NCBI RefSeq assembly: GCF_026745355.1
Contig: NC_079210.1
Location: forward strand, 32,983,516 to 33,047,515
DNA length: 64,000 nt
Direction: 5' to 3'
DNA from: Beta vulgaris subsp. vulgaris
Taxonomy: Eukaryota > Streptophyta > Magnoliopsida > Caryophyllales > Amaranthaceae
Made by a program: the position numbers and the translations under genes. Of the stretch, positions 48,063 through 57,708 are shown piece by piece. The notes beneath the pieces were generated by a model, which ran no database searches, was not told where the DNA came from, and saw only the letters and a program-made list of their open reading frames with translations. Each line of letters opens with the position of its first letter. Positions within the stretch are counted from its first letter, which is position 1.

Positions 48063-48980
48063 ATATTTTATGTAAAGGGATTAACTGGAGAAGGAGCAGT
48101 GAAGCGATTGCGACTGTCAAGGGCTCTTACAGTTTCGGACAGCACAAATATCTATGATGCTTGTCACATAATGGCTGCTCGCAGAGTAGATGCCTTATTG
48201 CTAACTTATTCCAATGCTTTACTTTGGGATTCTTACTGACAAGGTTAGCTATCATTTTCTTTTTCATGGAATTATCTAATAAAATAGGAGGGTCCTTCTA
48301 TTTTCTTTTCATTTTGCATGTAAATTATAGGATTCTACTTTAAACAATCTTATTTTGGATTAAGGATATTGCTATAAGAGTAATAGCTCGAGAATTAAAT
48401 CTTGAAGAGACACCTGTTTCAAAGTGATGACCAAAAATCATGGTTTTGTTCTTTGTGACACTTTAGTTATGGAAGCTAAGCAAAAAATGGTTCAAGGTGA
48501 TGATACTCCTCATACTACATTCTATTTTCGAATATATCCCGTCTTCTTAGAACTTTGCGTCATCAAAAGACAGTATACTAAAGTAAAGGAGCATACATAA
48601 AAAGACTGAACTATAGATTATGTTAAATAAAAGAGATTTAGTGATGTTAGAGTTAGAATATAAGGAATCCAAACGACTAATATGAATTGAGAATGAGTTT
48701 CTTAATGATATTGGATAGGGATGATTTATCAAGATTCCATTTTATATTTCTGCTAATATTTTACATGGTTCTTATATCAAATCATTTGACTTAAAGTTCC
48801 TTAATTTTGTTTGATTTTGTCTATATTTCGATCTTTTTTCGTCATCCACATATATCAGTACTTTTACATGATCTTGTATATTATTTTGCAGGAAGATTTA
48901 GACATCTACTAGTTGTGGAAAATAGAGAGGTTGTTGCTTTACTTGACATAACAAAGTGCTTATATGACGCCATTGTGTAA
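48063..48980 (+). pseudogene. CBS-domain protein (CBSCBSPB-type) gene fragment, three exons
   Basis: Exon A (about 48063-48243) reads GLTGEGAVKRLRLSRALTV and MAARRVDALLLT, ending in ILTDK at a GT donor. Exon B (48365-48496) reads DIAIRVIARELNLEETPVSK, has a one-base deletion giving a TGA, and continues as MTKN-like sequence to MVQ. Exon C (48892-48980) reads GRFRHLLVVENREVVALLDI then TKCLYDAIV. Together these are the first CBS pair of plant proteins with two CBS pairs and a PB1 domain. The N-terminus and all sequence after CLYDAI are missing. Introns are retained, so it came from genomic DNA. The chromovirus begins right at its end. Confidence 0.82.
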
Positions 48981-49085
48981 TGGACCCTTACACTCATAGA
49001 CTAAACCTCCTTCTTAAGGGAAAGGTTAGCAATAAATGAGTAATTTTATAAGAGAAAATATTATGAGCAGAAGATAGTGAATTCT
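48981..49085 (-). repeat. Chromovirus 3' LTR (105 bp)
   Basis: Starts TGGACCCTTACACTC on the plus strand and ends GTGAATTCT. It includes a minus-strand TATA-like motif CTTATAAAAT (within 49044-49055). Confidence 0.75.
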
Positions 49086-49213
49086 TGTATTACTGATGAA
49101 CAAAAAGAAATGCTACACATAAGAGGTTTTCGAGTAACCCCACCTTCCTTGATTAATATAAAATAGAAATTTTTTTGGATACCCTCCCTTAATTCCCTAT
49201 TCTTCTGTTTATA
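49086..49213 (-). other. Chromovirus 3' untranslated region
   Basis: Short gene-free stretch. A purine run on the minus strand, AAGGGAGGG (49176-49186 region), is the only PPT-like tract, and it lies about 90 bases from the LTR rather than next to it. Confidence 0.5.
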
Positions 49214-52200
49214 CTACTGTACTAGTACTTCTCTCCCTTTTAGGAAGTTTCCCTGCTCCTTCCTTAATGATCGTGCCAATGATTGCACTCCCCTCTGCTC
49301 TTGCCATCGGGTTGTCCTTGTAATGACATCATGTACCAGCCCAGGTGTCCTTCTGTTGACGTGGAGCCTAGAATAGGTGAATCTCACTGGTGGCCTTAAT
49401 TCAGCTGGCCCACTAGTAGGATCTATTATATTACCCGCCGCCCATAGATTCACCTTGTCCTCAAGGTGAAACTCAGGAAATTGGTGGTGAAGTGTCAAAG
49501 TCCTCCCATGTAGCTTCTTCCTTAGGGCTGATTTTTGCATTGAATGAGTATCTCCAGTGGTGCAGTCCCTCTGGTCCCCAAGACTTGGTCAGGAGCAGTG
49601 GGTAGTTTTAAGTCAGCAGTGAGTTTCAAGGGTAGATGGGATATGGAAGTGACAGGTCCCTTGATGCGTTTTAATTGAGATACATGGAAAACCAGGTGGA
49701 GTTTGGCCTAGGGAGGAAGTTGCAGTTTATAAGCCACGAGCCCAACCCTTTGTAGTACCTTGTAAGGCCCGTAGAAATAAGGAGCAAGTTTTTTGAATTT
49801 TCTTTTAGCTTGTGAATTCTGGCAGTATGGTTGGAGCTTGAGCAGCACCAAGTCCCTCACCTCAAAACTCTCCTCCGAGCGTCTTAAATCAGCCCATTGA
49901 TTCTGCCTTTGTTGTGCTCGTAAGAGATGCATCCTTAGTTCATCCCTAATTGAATCTATGGTCTGCAACTGCTTATCTAAGGAGTCCACCAGGGTTTGCC
50001 CTCTTCCTACTCGAATTAGAGGTGGTGGTTCCCTCCCATACAAGGCCATGAAGGAAGTCATGGATGTTAAAATTTGTGGGGATGTATTGTTGGACAACTC
50101 TGTGCAAGCTAAATTTAGTCCACTGGTGAGGCTGTTCATTAATGAAACATCGAAGATATGTCTCAAGACACTTGTTGACAATCTCAGATTGTCCATCACT
50201 TTGAGGGTGGTATGCGGTGGAGCGGTTCAATTGTGTCCCTTGGAGGCGAAACAATTCCTTCAAAAATGTGCTTAGGAAGATTTTATCTCGGTCTGAGACA
50301 ATGGAGCTTGGGAACCTATGAAGCCTCACTATTTCCTTGACGAATGTGGCAACTATAGTGCTGGCCGTGAATGGGTGGCGCAGGGCCACAAAGTAGGCAT
50401 ACTTGGTGAGATGATCTACCATAATCAAGACTATATCCATACCTTGTGAACATGGTAGGCCTTCAATGAAGTCCATAGTACTCTCATCTTACACTTGGGT
50501 GGGTATGGACAGTGGTTGTAGGAGTCCAGCTGGGCTGGTATTCAAGGCCTTTTGTTTCCGACAAGTGGCGCAAGCATGTATGTATTTAGAGATATCCTTA
50601 CGCATGCCCACCCAGTACCACTCGATGGCTAATCTAAGGTATGTTTTGAGTTCTCCTGCATGTCCTCCAAGGGGGGAGTCATGATATTCTCTGAGCAAGA
50701 CATGAGTGATAGGGGATTTAGATGGTACCATAATACGCCCCTTATACAACAAGCGCCCCTCCACAAGCTCAAACCCATGTGGTTGTTGTTCCTCTTCCTG
50801 AATTCCCTTAATGAGTTGTTGCATGAAGTCATCTTGGGAAATGTGATGCTGGATTTGTGCCTAAGGCATTCCACAGACCGTATCAATCAATCCCAACTCA
50901 ATATCAAAATTCCTCTTCCTAGATAGAGCATCCGCCACTCGATTTGAAGCCCTGGGGATGTATTGGATATCAAACTAAAATCACATCAACTTTCCCACCC
51001 AATGTTGCTATTCAGTTCCCACGACCCGTTGTTCCATGATGAACTTTAAGCTCCTTTGATCGGTTTGAATCACGAATTTTCTCCCCAACAAATAATGGCG
51101 CCACTTTTGGACCGCCAAGACAATCACCATTAATTCTTTTTTGTAGATCGATTTAAGCCTTGCCCAAGGTCCCAAAGTGTGACTGTAAAATGCAATTGGG
51201 TGCTGTTTTTGGAGTAACACCGCTCCCAAACCATGTCCTGAAGCGTCAGTTTCGATTATAAACTCGCAGCGAAAATCTGGCATTGCCAGTACCGGAGCTG
51301 TCACCATGGCTTGCTTAAGCGCTTCGAATGCCAGGCTCGCCTATTCCGCCAACTGAAACTATCCTTCTTCAGTTGAGCAGTGAGTGGTAAGGCAACCTTT
51401 GCGTAATTTGCTACGAATTTACAGTAGTAACCGGTGCGACCCAAAAACCCACGGAGTTCCCTCAGATTACGCGGTGCTGGCTAATCCAACATGGCTTAGA
51501 CTTTTTTCATGTCCATGGCCACGCCCCCCGCCGAAATGATGTGACCAAGATATGCCACTTTTTCCTTCCCAAATTCACACTTATCACCATTTGCATACAG
51601 CTCATGGCGTGCCAAAGTCCCCAAAACAGTAGCAAGATGGTCCCGGTGGGAAGATTCATCCGTACTATACAAAAGAATGTCATTAAAAAAGACAAGTATC
51701 AATTTGCGTAAATAAGGTTTGAATACCTCGTTCATAAGAGATTGGAAGGTGACCGGAGTGTTGGTAAGCCCGAAGGGGATTACTAGAAACTCATAGTGTC
51801 CTTCATGATTTCGAATAGCTGTCTTTGAAATATCCGTCTCCTTGACCCGGATTTGATGATGCGTGAGCCATGTAACTCATCCAGTAGTTCATCGATGACG
51901 GGAATTGGGTATTTATCGGGCACCGTTGCCCAGTTAAGAGCCCGACAGTCCACACCAAAACTCCAGGATCCATCTTTTTTCTTCACGAGTAAGACTGGGC
52001 TATAAAATGGGCTTATGGAAGGGTGTATGATAGCGTCGATGCGATAGGGTCGGACAAACACCAGGTCCTGACCTTGTTTGAGCAAAATTGCGTGCTCTCT
52101 GCCCTTCGTGGTGGCAGTCCCTTCGGAAAGTGAAAAACCTTCTCGTAGCAGTTTACAGTGGTCTGCAAATATGGGGGAGCAACCACCTCAATCCGTTCCT

Positions 52201-54049
52201 CCGTGTTCACCTGGTTCTCTGCTCTGTGATTCAGCTCAACCCATAGCCCTAGCTTTTCCTTCTGTAAGGCCCGAAACATAGCGTTCAATGAAATCTGCGA
52301 ACGGGCCAAGGACGGGGGGTCCCCTTTAAGCTATTCCATTTTCTCTCCCCATTTGAACTTCATCCACTGTTGCTTCCAATTAGTCATCATGTCACCTAAT
52401 AGTTCTAACCATTGGATGCCTAGGATGACATCCGAATTACCTAGATTGAGGGGCAAAAAATCTTCACAAATCTTGACTCCTTGCACCTCTAATGTTACTC
52501 CATTGCGTTCTCCGACCCCCTTGAACCGCCTCCCCATTTCCGAGAGAAACACCGAATCCCTTAGTGGAGTGTAAGGGTATCCTTAGTCGTTCCAGGGTTG
52601 CCAAGGATAGGAAATTATGGGTCGCTCCTAGGTCAACCATCACCACTACTTGTTCCCCGTTAATCGTGCCCAACATCTTCATTGTTTTCGGGTTCGACAT
52701 CCCCACCACCGAGTTGAGAGAGATCTCTAGTGGTGTTATGTCCACCGGTGGCTCGCCACTATCTTCCTCCACTCCTTCGTTTTCCTCCTCTTCATCTTCT
52801 CCTTCCATGGTCACCATGACACTGAGTTCGCGCCGCCTACATCGGTAGTTGGCCGACCATTTGTTGTCACACCAGTACATAATTCTTGGTCCGTCAATCT
52901 ACTTATGGCTCTGGTGGAATGGTTGGGGTTTTGGGTTCTGGGAACTGGGTTGCATGGAGTGGCTCGGTTTGGGTAGGATAGTTGTTGTGAGTTTGGGGAT
53001 TGGTAGTTCTGGTTTTGGGATGTGATTGATAGGTGGGGGTAAGTGTTTGGGCTTGGGTTAGTAGAATAAGGCTTAGTGGCGTGGTTGGGCTTGGGCCTAG
53101 AAGCGAATCCTGCCCTGATCCTGTCTTCCCCCGTATGGCCAGGGCCATGGCCTGGTCCACATCCCCAGGGTTTTGGACCCTTAACTCAGTTTTAATATCC
53201 CCTCTCAGCCCATTCAGAAAAATTCCTAAGGCCATGTCCTCCGATACATTTTTTAATGGTGCCGCTAACTCGATAAAGGATATCCTGTAGTCCGCCACTA
53301 TGTCGGTTTGTCGGACCCCCAACCATTGTTCATGTAGCTTACCTGCGTTAGATGGTCGAAATCTTCTTAACATTAAGGCCTTCAGTTCCTCCCATCTCTG
53401 AATCGGCTGGCGACGATACTCCCATTGATACCACAAGAGAGCATCTCCATCTATTCCCACCACCGCCGCCTCTAGCATTTTTTCCTCCATCAGATTATAG
53501 AAAGGGAAGTACCTCTCCGCTCGAAAGACCCACCCATCTGGGTTATTTCCCTCAAAGATTGGCATGTCAAGTTTCCTATACTTCCTGTTTCCACTGTTCG
53601 AACCACCCCTGTCGCGATTGTTACTTCCCCGGAACCCTCCTCCTTGGTCCTAGAATCTGGGGTTTCTGTCAAGGTTACCTCCGCCTCCCAACCCATTCAG
53701 ACCACTCATCCCATCCTCCGGTTCTGAAACTCGAGGACCCATATGTAGCCTTTCTCGAATCGCCTCGATCGACGCCCTTACTTCCTCATGAAACTGGAGT
53801 TGACCCGACTCCAACCTCTCCATCATTCCGGTTAATCTTTCCTTCAAGCCTTACAGATATGGCATTAAGGTCCTCTGTGAATTTTTTTGTGATAATCTCC
53901 AAACTCGTTGAGAGTTAGGTGGCTATCGTGTCTTGCATCCTCCCTGCCGCTACGCCAACCGCAGAAGACACTTCTTCTGCGATGGTGTTACGAATTCCGA
54001 CCATTTGTTCTTCCAACTGATCAACTCGTTGGGTTGATGTGGGTGCCAT
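49214..54049 (-). pseudogene. Chromovirus gag-pol polyprotein, broken
   Basis: The initiator ATG at 54049 (MAPTSTQRVDQLEEQM) lies within the primer site. A coiled-coil-like head meets a stop near 53922. Gag (FEGNNPDGWVFRAERYF onward) is open from 53565 to 52903. Protease has VDLGATHNFLS near 52640-52670 and DVILGIQWL near 52400-52430. RT has SPVLLVKKKDGSW near 51960-52000, and VFFNDILLYS near 51665-51695, where the family has FFDD, so a catalytic Asp is Asn. RNase [16 protein letters not shown] near 51215-51260. Integrase: zinc region near 50540-50700, SMDFIEGLP near 50460-50476, SIVSDRDKIFLS near 50275-50310 and YHPQSDGQSEIVN near 50185-50220. The C-terminus (FPEFHLEDKVNLW near 49440-49480) matches the end of chromodomain-bearing integrases. 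Several stops and frameshifts are present. Confidence 0.88.
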
Positions 54050-54062
54050 TACTCTGATACCA
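54045..54062 (-). other. Chromovirus primer binding site, tRNA-Met, overlapping the gag start
   Basis: Minus strand reads TGGTATCAGAGTAATGGC, six bases from the LTR edge, with ATG of gag inside it. Confidence 0.85.
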
Positions 54063-54068
54063 CTATAA

Positions 54069-54173
54069 TGGACCCTTATACTCACAGATTAGACCTCCTT
54101 CTTGAGGGAAAGGTTAGCAATAAATGAGTAATTTTATAAGAGAAAATATTCTGAGCAGAAGAGAGAAAATTCT
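54069..54173 (-). repeat. Chromovirus 5' LTR (105 bp)
   Basis: Plus strand TGGACCCTTATACTCAC to GAAAATTCT, followed by TGTAA. TATAAAAT is on the minus strand at about 54131-54140. Confidence 0.75.
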
Positions 54174-54178
54174 TGTAA

Positions 54179-54289
54179 ATTTAGCCTTGTTCTTTTCCGG
54201 CATACAATTAACTAAATTTGACATTAAAATAGAGACATTTAAAGAACTTATCAATAGGGGATTAAAAAAGGAAGGGATGCGCTGGAAGG
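54179..54289 (+). other. Short AT-rich stretch right of the chromovirus
   Basis: No continuation of the CBS-domain gene is recognisable here. Confidence 0.4.
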
Positions 54290-54525
54290 GTTGCGTTTTC
54301 TTTAAAACGCAGCCCTTCTTTAATTACTTATAGGGCTGCGTTTTGAAAGAAAACCGCAGCCCTTCACTAAGAAGGGCTGCGGTTTTTTAAAAACTGCAGC
54401 CCTATAAGTAATAAAGGGATGTGGTTTTTTTAAAACCGCATCCATATAAGTAATAAAGGGTTGCGGTTTTTCTATAAGTAATAATGGGCTGCGTTTTTTA
54501 AAAACCGCCGCCCTTTATAGGCTTT
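54290..54525. repeat. Cluster of hairpin-forming AGGGCTGCGGTTTT repeats
   Basis: Words GGGCTGCGTTTT and AAAACCGCAGCCC recur in both orientations, separated by ATAAGTAATAAAGGG-type spacers. The best hairpin is AAAACCGCAGCCCTTC (54350-54365), loop ACTAA, GAAGGGCTGCGGTTTT (54371-54386), a perfect 16-bp stem. A second has AAAACGCAGCCCT (54304) paired with AGGGCTGCGTTTT (54332). Such arrays are typical subterminal regions of CACTA-type transposons, but no terminus was found. Confidence 0.8.
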
Positions 54526-55389
54526 TTTTTGAAAAAAAATGAAATGAATTCGCGGGCTTCAAAATTTAAGCGAGCTAGTTCGGGTTCTCATAATGCAATT
54601 TTCTATCCCTCATTCTCTCTCATCTCTCACGTCTCTTCTCCTCCTCTATCACCCTCCTCCCTTCTCCTCCTTCTCTCTCGCCCCCCTCCGTTATCCTCCT
54701 TCTCTCTCACGTCCACAAATGCACGACAAAAATAATCTCCGGCAGCAGCAACACCACGCAGCAACATTTTACAGACGAGATACCCGTCTGTCTTCCTCGC
54801 TCGTCCTCCTTGTTCGTCTTTCATCCTCCTCGTTCGTCGTTCGTTCGTCCTCCTCGTTCGTAGTTCGTTCGTCTTCCTCATCATCTTCCTCTTCTCCGGC
54901 GATGAGCAGCGAAAGTTCCGGCGAGATTCCTGAAACTGTCGTAAGAATCTCCGGCGAATCTATGAGATAAGTGCGTTGGAAGAAACGATATGCCGACACC
55001 GACGCCAGCCAAACTCGGACTCAGTGGCGTCCGAGATATTCTTCTGCTACGATGAAGAAAATCGACGAGACATCGGAGTGGTAAGTCGTCTTTACCACTT
55101 CGGGAATCTAGATTGCTGCGTAGCCACCTCATCCAACAGCCCAAGTTTTGTCTTTCCGATTGTGGTTAGTCTTTATTTATTCTTCTTGGAATTAAAGATG
55201 AGATTACTTATTTTCTTGATAATTGGTAAATTCGTGAATAGAATTTATAGATTTCATTAATTTAGAGTTGGTGAATAGTTAACTGCTCAAGAGCTATATT
55301 GTGTGTGAAAATTGTTATTAGTGAATTGTTAGTTGTGCGAATCGTTAGCGAGTTCTATTTTGTATGATCGTAAGTGAGCTCTATTTTGA
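54526..55389 (+). other. C/T-rich stretch with low-complexity frames, unassigned
   Basis: From 54595 to 54900 a pyrimidine-rich tract includes repeats of a TCCTCCTCGTTCGT-like word (54815-54870) that give Ser-rich frames in all phases. A 125-codon frame (54593-54970) ends SSESSGEIPETVVRISGESMR-like, with no domain known. It could be the interior of the transposon that owns the hairpin cluster. After 55000 it turns AT-rich. Confidence 0.35.
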
Positions 55390-55540
55390 GTAAATTTCTT
55401 GATATATATATATATATATATTTATATATGTATGTATACATATATATATATATATGTATGTATACATATATATGTATGTATGTATATATGTATGTATGTG
55501 TATATATCTATGTATGTATATATATATGTATATACATATA

Positions 55541-55576
<36 letters not shown>

Positions 55577-55596
55577 TGTATGTATGTATATATATG

Positions 55597-55628
<32 letters not shown>

Positions 55629-55785
55629 TGTATGTATGTATGTATGTATGTATGTATGTATGTATGTATGTATGTATGTATGTATGTATGTATGTATGTA
55701 TGTATGTATGTATGTATGTATGTATGTATGTATGTATGTATGTATGTGTATGTATGTATGTATGTATGTGTATGTATGTATGTAT

Positions 55786-55816
<31 letters not shown>

Positions 55817-55855
55817 GTATATATAAATATATGTATATATATGTATTATCTATAT

Positions 55856-55888
<33 letters not shown>

Positions 55889-56112
55889 GTATGTATATGT
55901 ATCTATGTATGTATGTATATATATATATGTATGTATGTATATGTATCTATGTATGTATGTATATATATATGTATGTATATATATCTATGTATGTATATAT
56001 ATGTATACATATACGTATACATATATGTATACATATACATATACGTATACGTATACGCATACGTATACATATACATATATGTATACGTATACGTATACAT
56101 ATACATATACAT
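55390..56112. repeat. Large TA / ATGT microsatellite
   Basis: (TA)n tracts alternate with (GTAT)n. The core, about 55545-55785, is nearly pure ATGT repeats. A tail at 56000-56112 has ATACGTAT/ATACATAT alternation, rich in self-complementary TATACGTATA words. Long frames of Met-Tyr-Val-Cys repeats come from the repeat and are not genes. Confidence 0.97.
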
Positions 56113-56710
56113 AGTTGGGATCCGGTGAGAATGAAGAGTTACGTGAGAAAATATGAGAATAAATCACGACCGTGAAGATCATAAAGCTGTGATTTTCCCA
56201 AGCTCTAACCAAAAATTTTAGTTTTCACGGCAACTGATCATATCAAGCATGAAAAACAACAACTTTCATATGAGTAAAAATCTAAAGCCCATATCTCTCA
56301 TCATCGATCGATTTATTGCAAATAAAAATTTAAGCTTTTCTCTCTGATTAAAATTCAACCGTGAAGTGTTTATTCAATTCATCGATTATTAATGTTGCTC
56401 AATTGTTTGTTTTACAATCATCATTAGGTGCGAAGGTCTTAAACCTAAATGAAATTTGATTTCTCCGTTAAAGTATAAACCTTATTCACAAAATTCTTTT
56501 TTTAATTTAAAACAATCCATGTAATTCAGTTATTTTCGAATTGAGGTACATGTGTTGTACTCTTTTTTTCATAAATTTCCCAATTATAAGCTATTCACAT
56601 CTTTTAATCGAAAATAAGGTGCTTTAGAGACTATACATAATGGTGGTAGGATGTTACTGGATTTTTCTTTAGCAGGGTAATGGATATGGTTGGCCATGTC
56701 CATCAGATGT

Positions 56711-57055
56711 TTACTTTTTTTTTTTGCTAATTAAGTAAAGTATATTGATCACAAAAACCACTTTACAAACCATCACAAACCAACTAGGTTGGACCCTCTC
56801 CCCCAAGGCTTGCCTACAAAACTAATTACAAATCATCATAGAGTTAGCTCTATCTCTTAACCAACTTCTATCTCTATATGTAAGCTTGTAAGGAATCACA
56901 CTATAGATTCTATCTATACAAACTTTCTGAATTCTATGACCATAATGACTAATGACATCAACTTTACAATTCCAAACAGCATCATTTCTTGCAAGCCATA
57001 TGAAGTAGATTGTAGCCCCCAGCACTGCTAGCAGAACCTGCTTCTGGAATTAGGG
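56711..57055 (-). mobile_element. 5'-truncated LINE 3' end
   Basis: Minus-strand frame 57025-56822 (MLGATIYFIWLARNDAVWN) corresponds to the last part of plant LINE ORF2. A short 3' UTR ends in ACTTTACTTAATTAGC and an A-run (T-run at about 56717-56727 on the plus strand), like the end of LINE B. It lies inside the loop of the foldback element. Confidence 0.78.
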
Positions 57056-57368
57056 CTTACTGCATATACATACATCACTAGTACTCTACAAAGTACATTA
57101 AATTTCATATATCAAGTAACATGGGTAGTAACACTTGAATTAGGGCAGGGAAAAGCTTATCCAATCCAATAACCCGACCTGAAACTAACGCGAAAATTTC
57201 GAGTTTGGGTTGAGATTTTTGACCTGAAATAAATAATGGGTCCACCCAACCCGACCTGGAAATATAATGAGTTAGGTTTGTGTTGACTTTTTGAAACTGA
57301 AAATAACCCGAATAACCTGATTTTGAAGTCGGATTATTTTCTCAAATAATAACTGAATTACATAGATT
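57056..57368. other. Rest of the foldback loop
   Basis: No gene. Repeated AACCCGACCTG-type words lie at about 57170-57310. Confidence 0.45.
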
Positions 57369-57708
57369 TTTTTAAATTAAAAGAAGAATTTTGTGAATTA
57401 GGTTTATACTTTAATGTAGAAATCAAATTTCATTGAGGTTTGAGAGCTTCGCACCTGAGGATGATTGAAAGACAAATAATTGAGCAACATTAATAATCAA
57501 TGAATTGAATAAACACTTGACGGATGAATTTTATTCAGAGAGAGAAGTTTAAATTTTTATTTGCAATAAATCAATCGATGATGAAAGATATGAGTTTTAG
57601 ATTTTTCCACATCTGAAAGTTGTTGTTTTTCACGCTTGAAATGATTACTTGCCATGAAAAGTAAATTGTTTGTAGAGCTTGGGAAAATCACAACTTTATG
57701 ATGTTAAC

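Larger units (their letters stand above)
48981..54173 (-). mobile_element. Chromovirus-type Ty3-gypsy element with 105-bp LTRs
   Basis: Left repeat 48981-49085 and right repeat 54069-54173 are equal in length and differ at about nine bases. TGTAA flanks both sides (48976-48980, 54174-54178). A tRNA-Met primer site is at 54045-54062. Gag, protease, RT, RNase H, integrase and a chromodomain-like end follow in minus orientation. Total length is 5,193 bp, as for compact Reina-like chromoviruses. Both repeats start TGG on the plus strand but end TCT, so the left terminus is not the canonical CA. Confidence 0.85.
56178..57702. mobile_element. Foldback / long inverted-repeat element
   Basis: Arm 56178-56514 and arm 57369-57702 are reverse complements along about 335 bases, with mismatches. 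Shared words include ATCATAAAG, GATTTTCCCAAGCTCTA and TTGCAATAAATC in reverse orientation. The loop (56515-57368) holds a LINE 3' fragment at 56711-57055 and a GACCTGAAA/AACCCGAC-rich stretch. No transposase is visible. It may be a MULE-like or foldback element; the class is not certain. Confidence 0.82.

Noticed and set aside
55374..56175. Long open frames of Met-Tyr-Val-Cys repeats on both strands
   Set aside because: They are translations of the ATGT/TA microsatellite, open in several phases at once.
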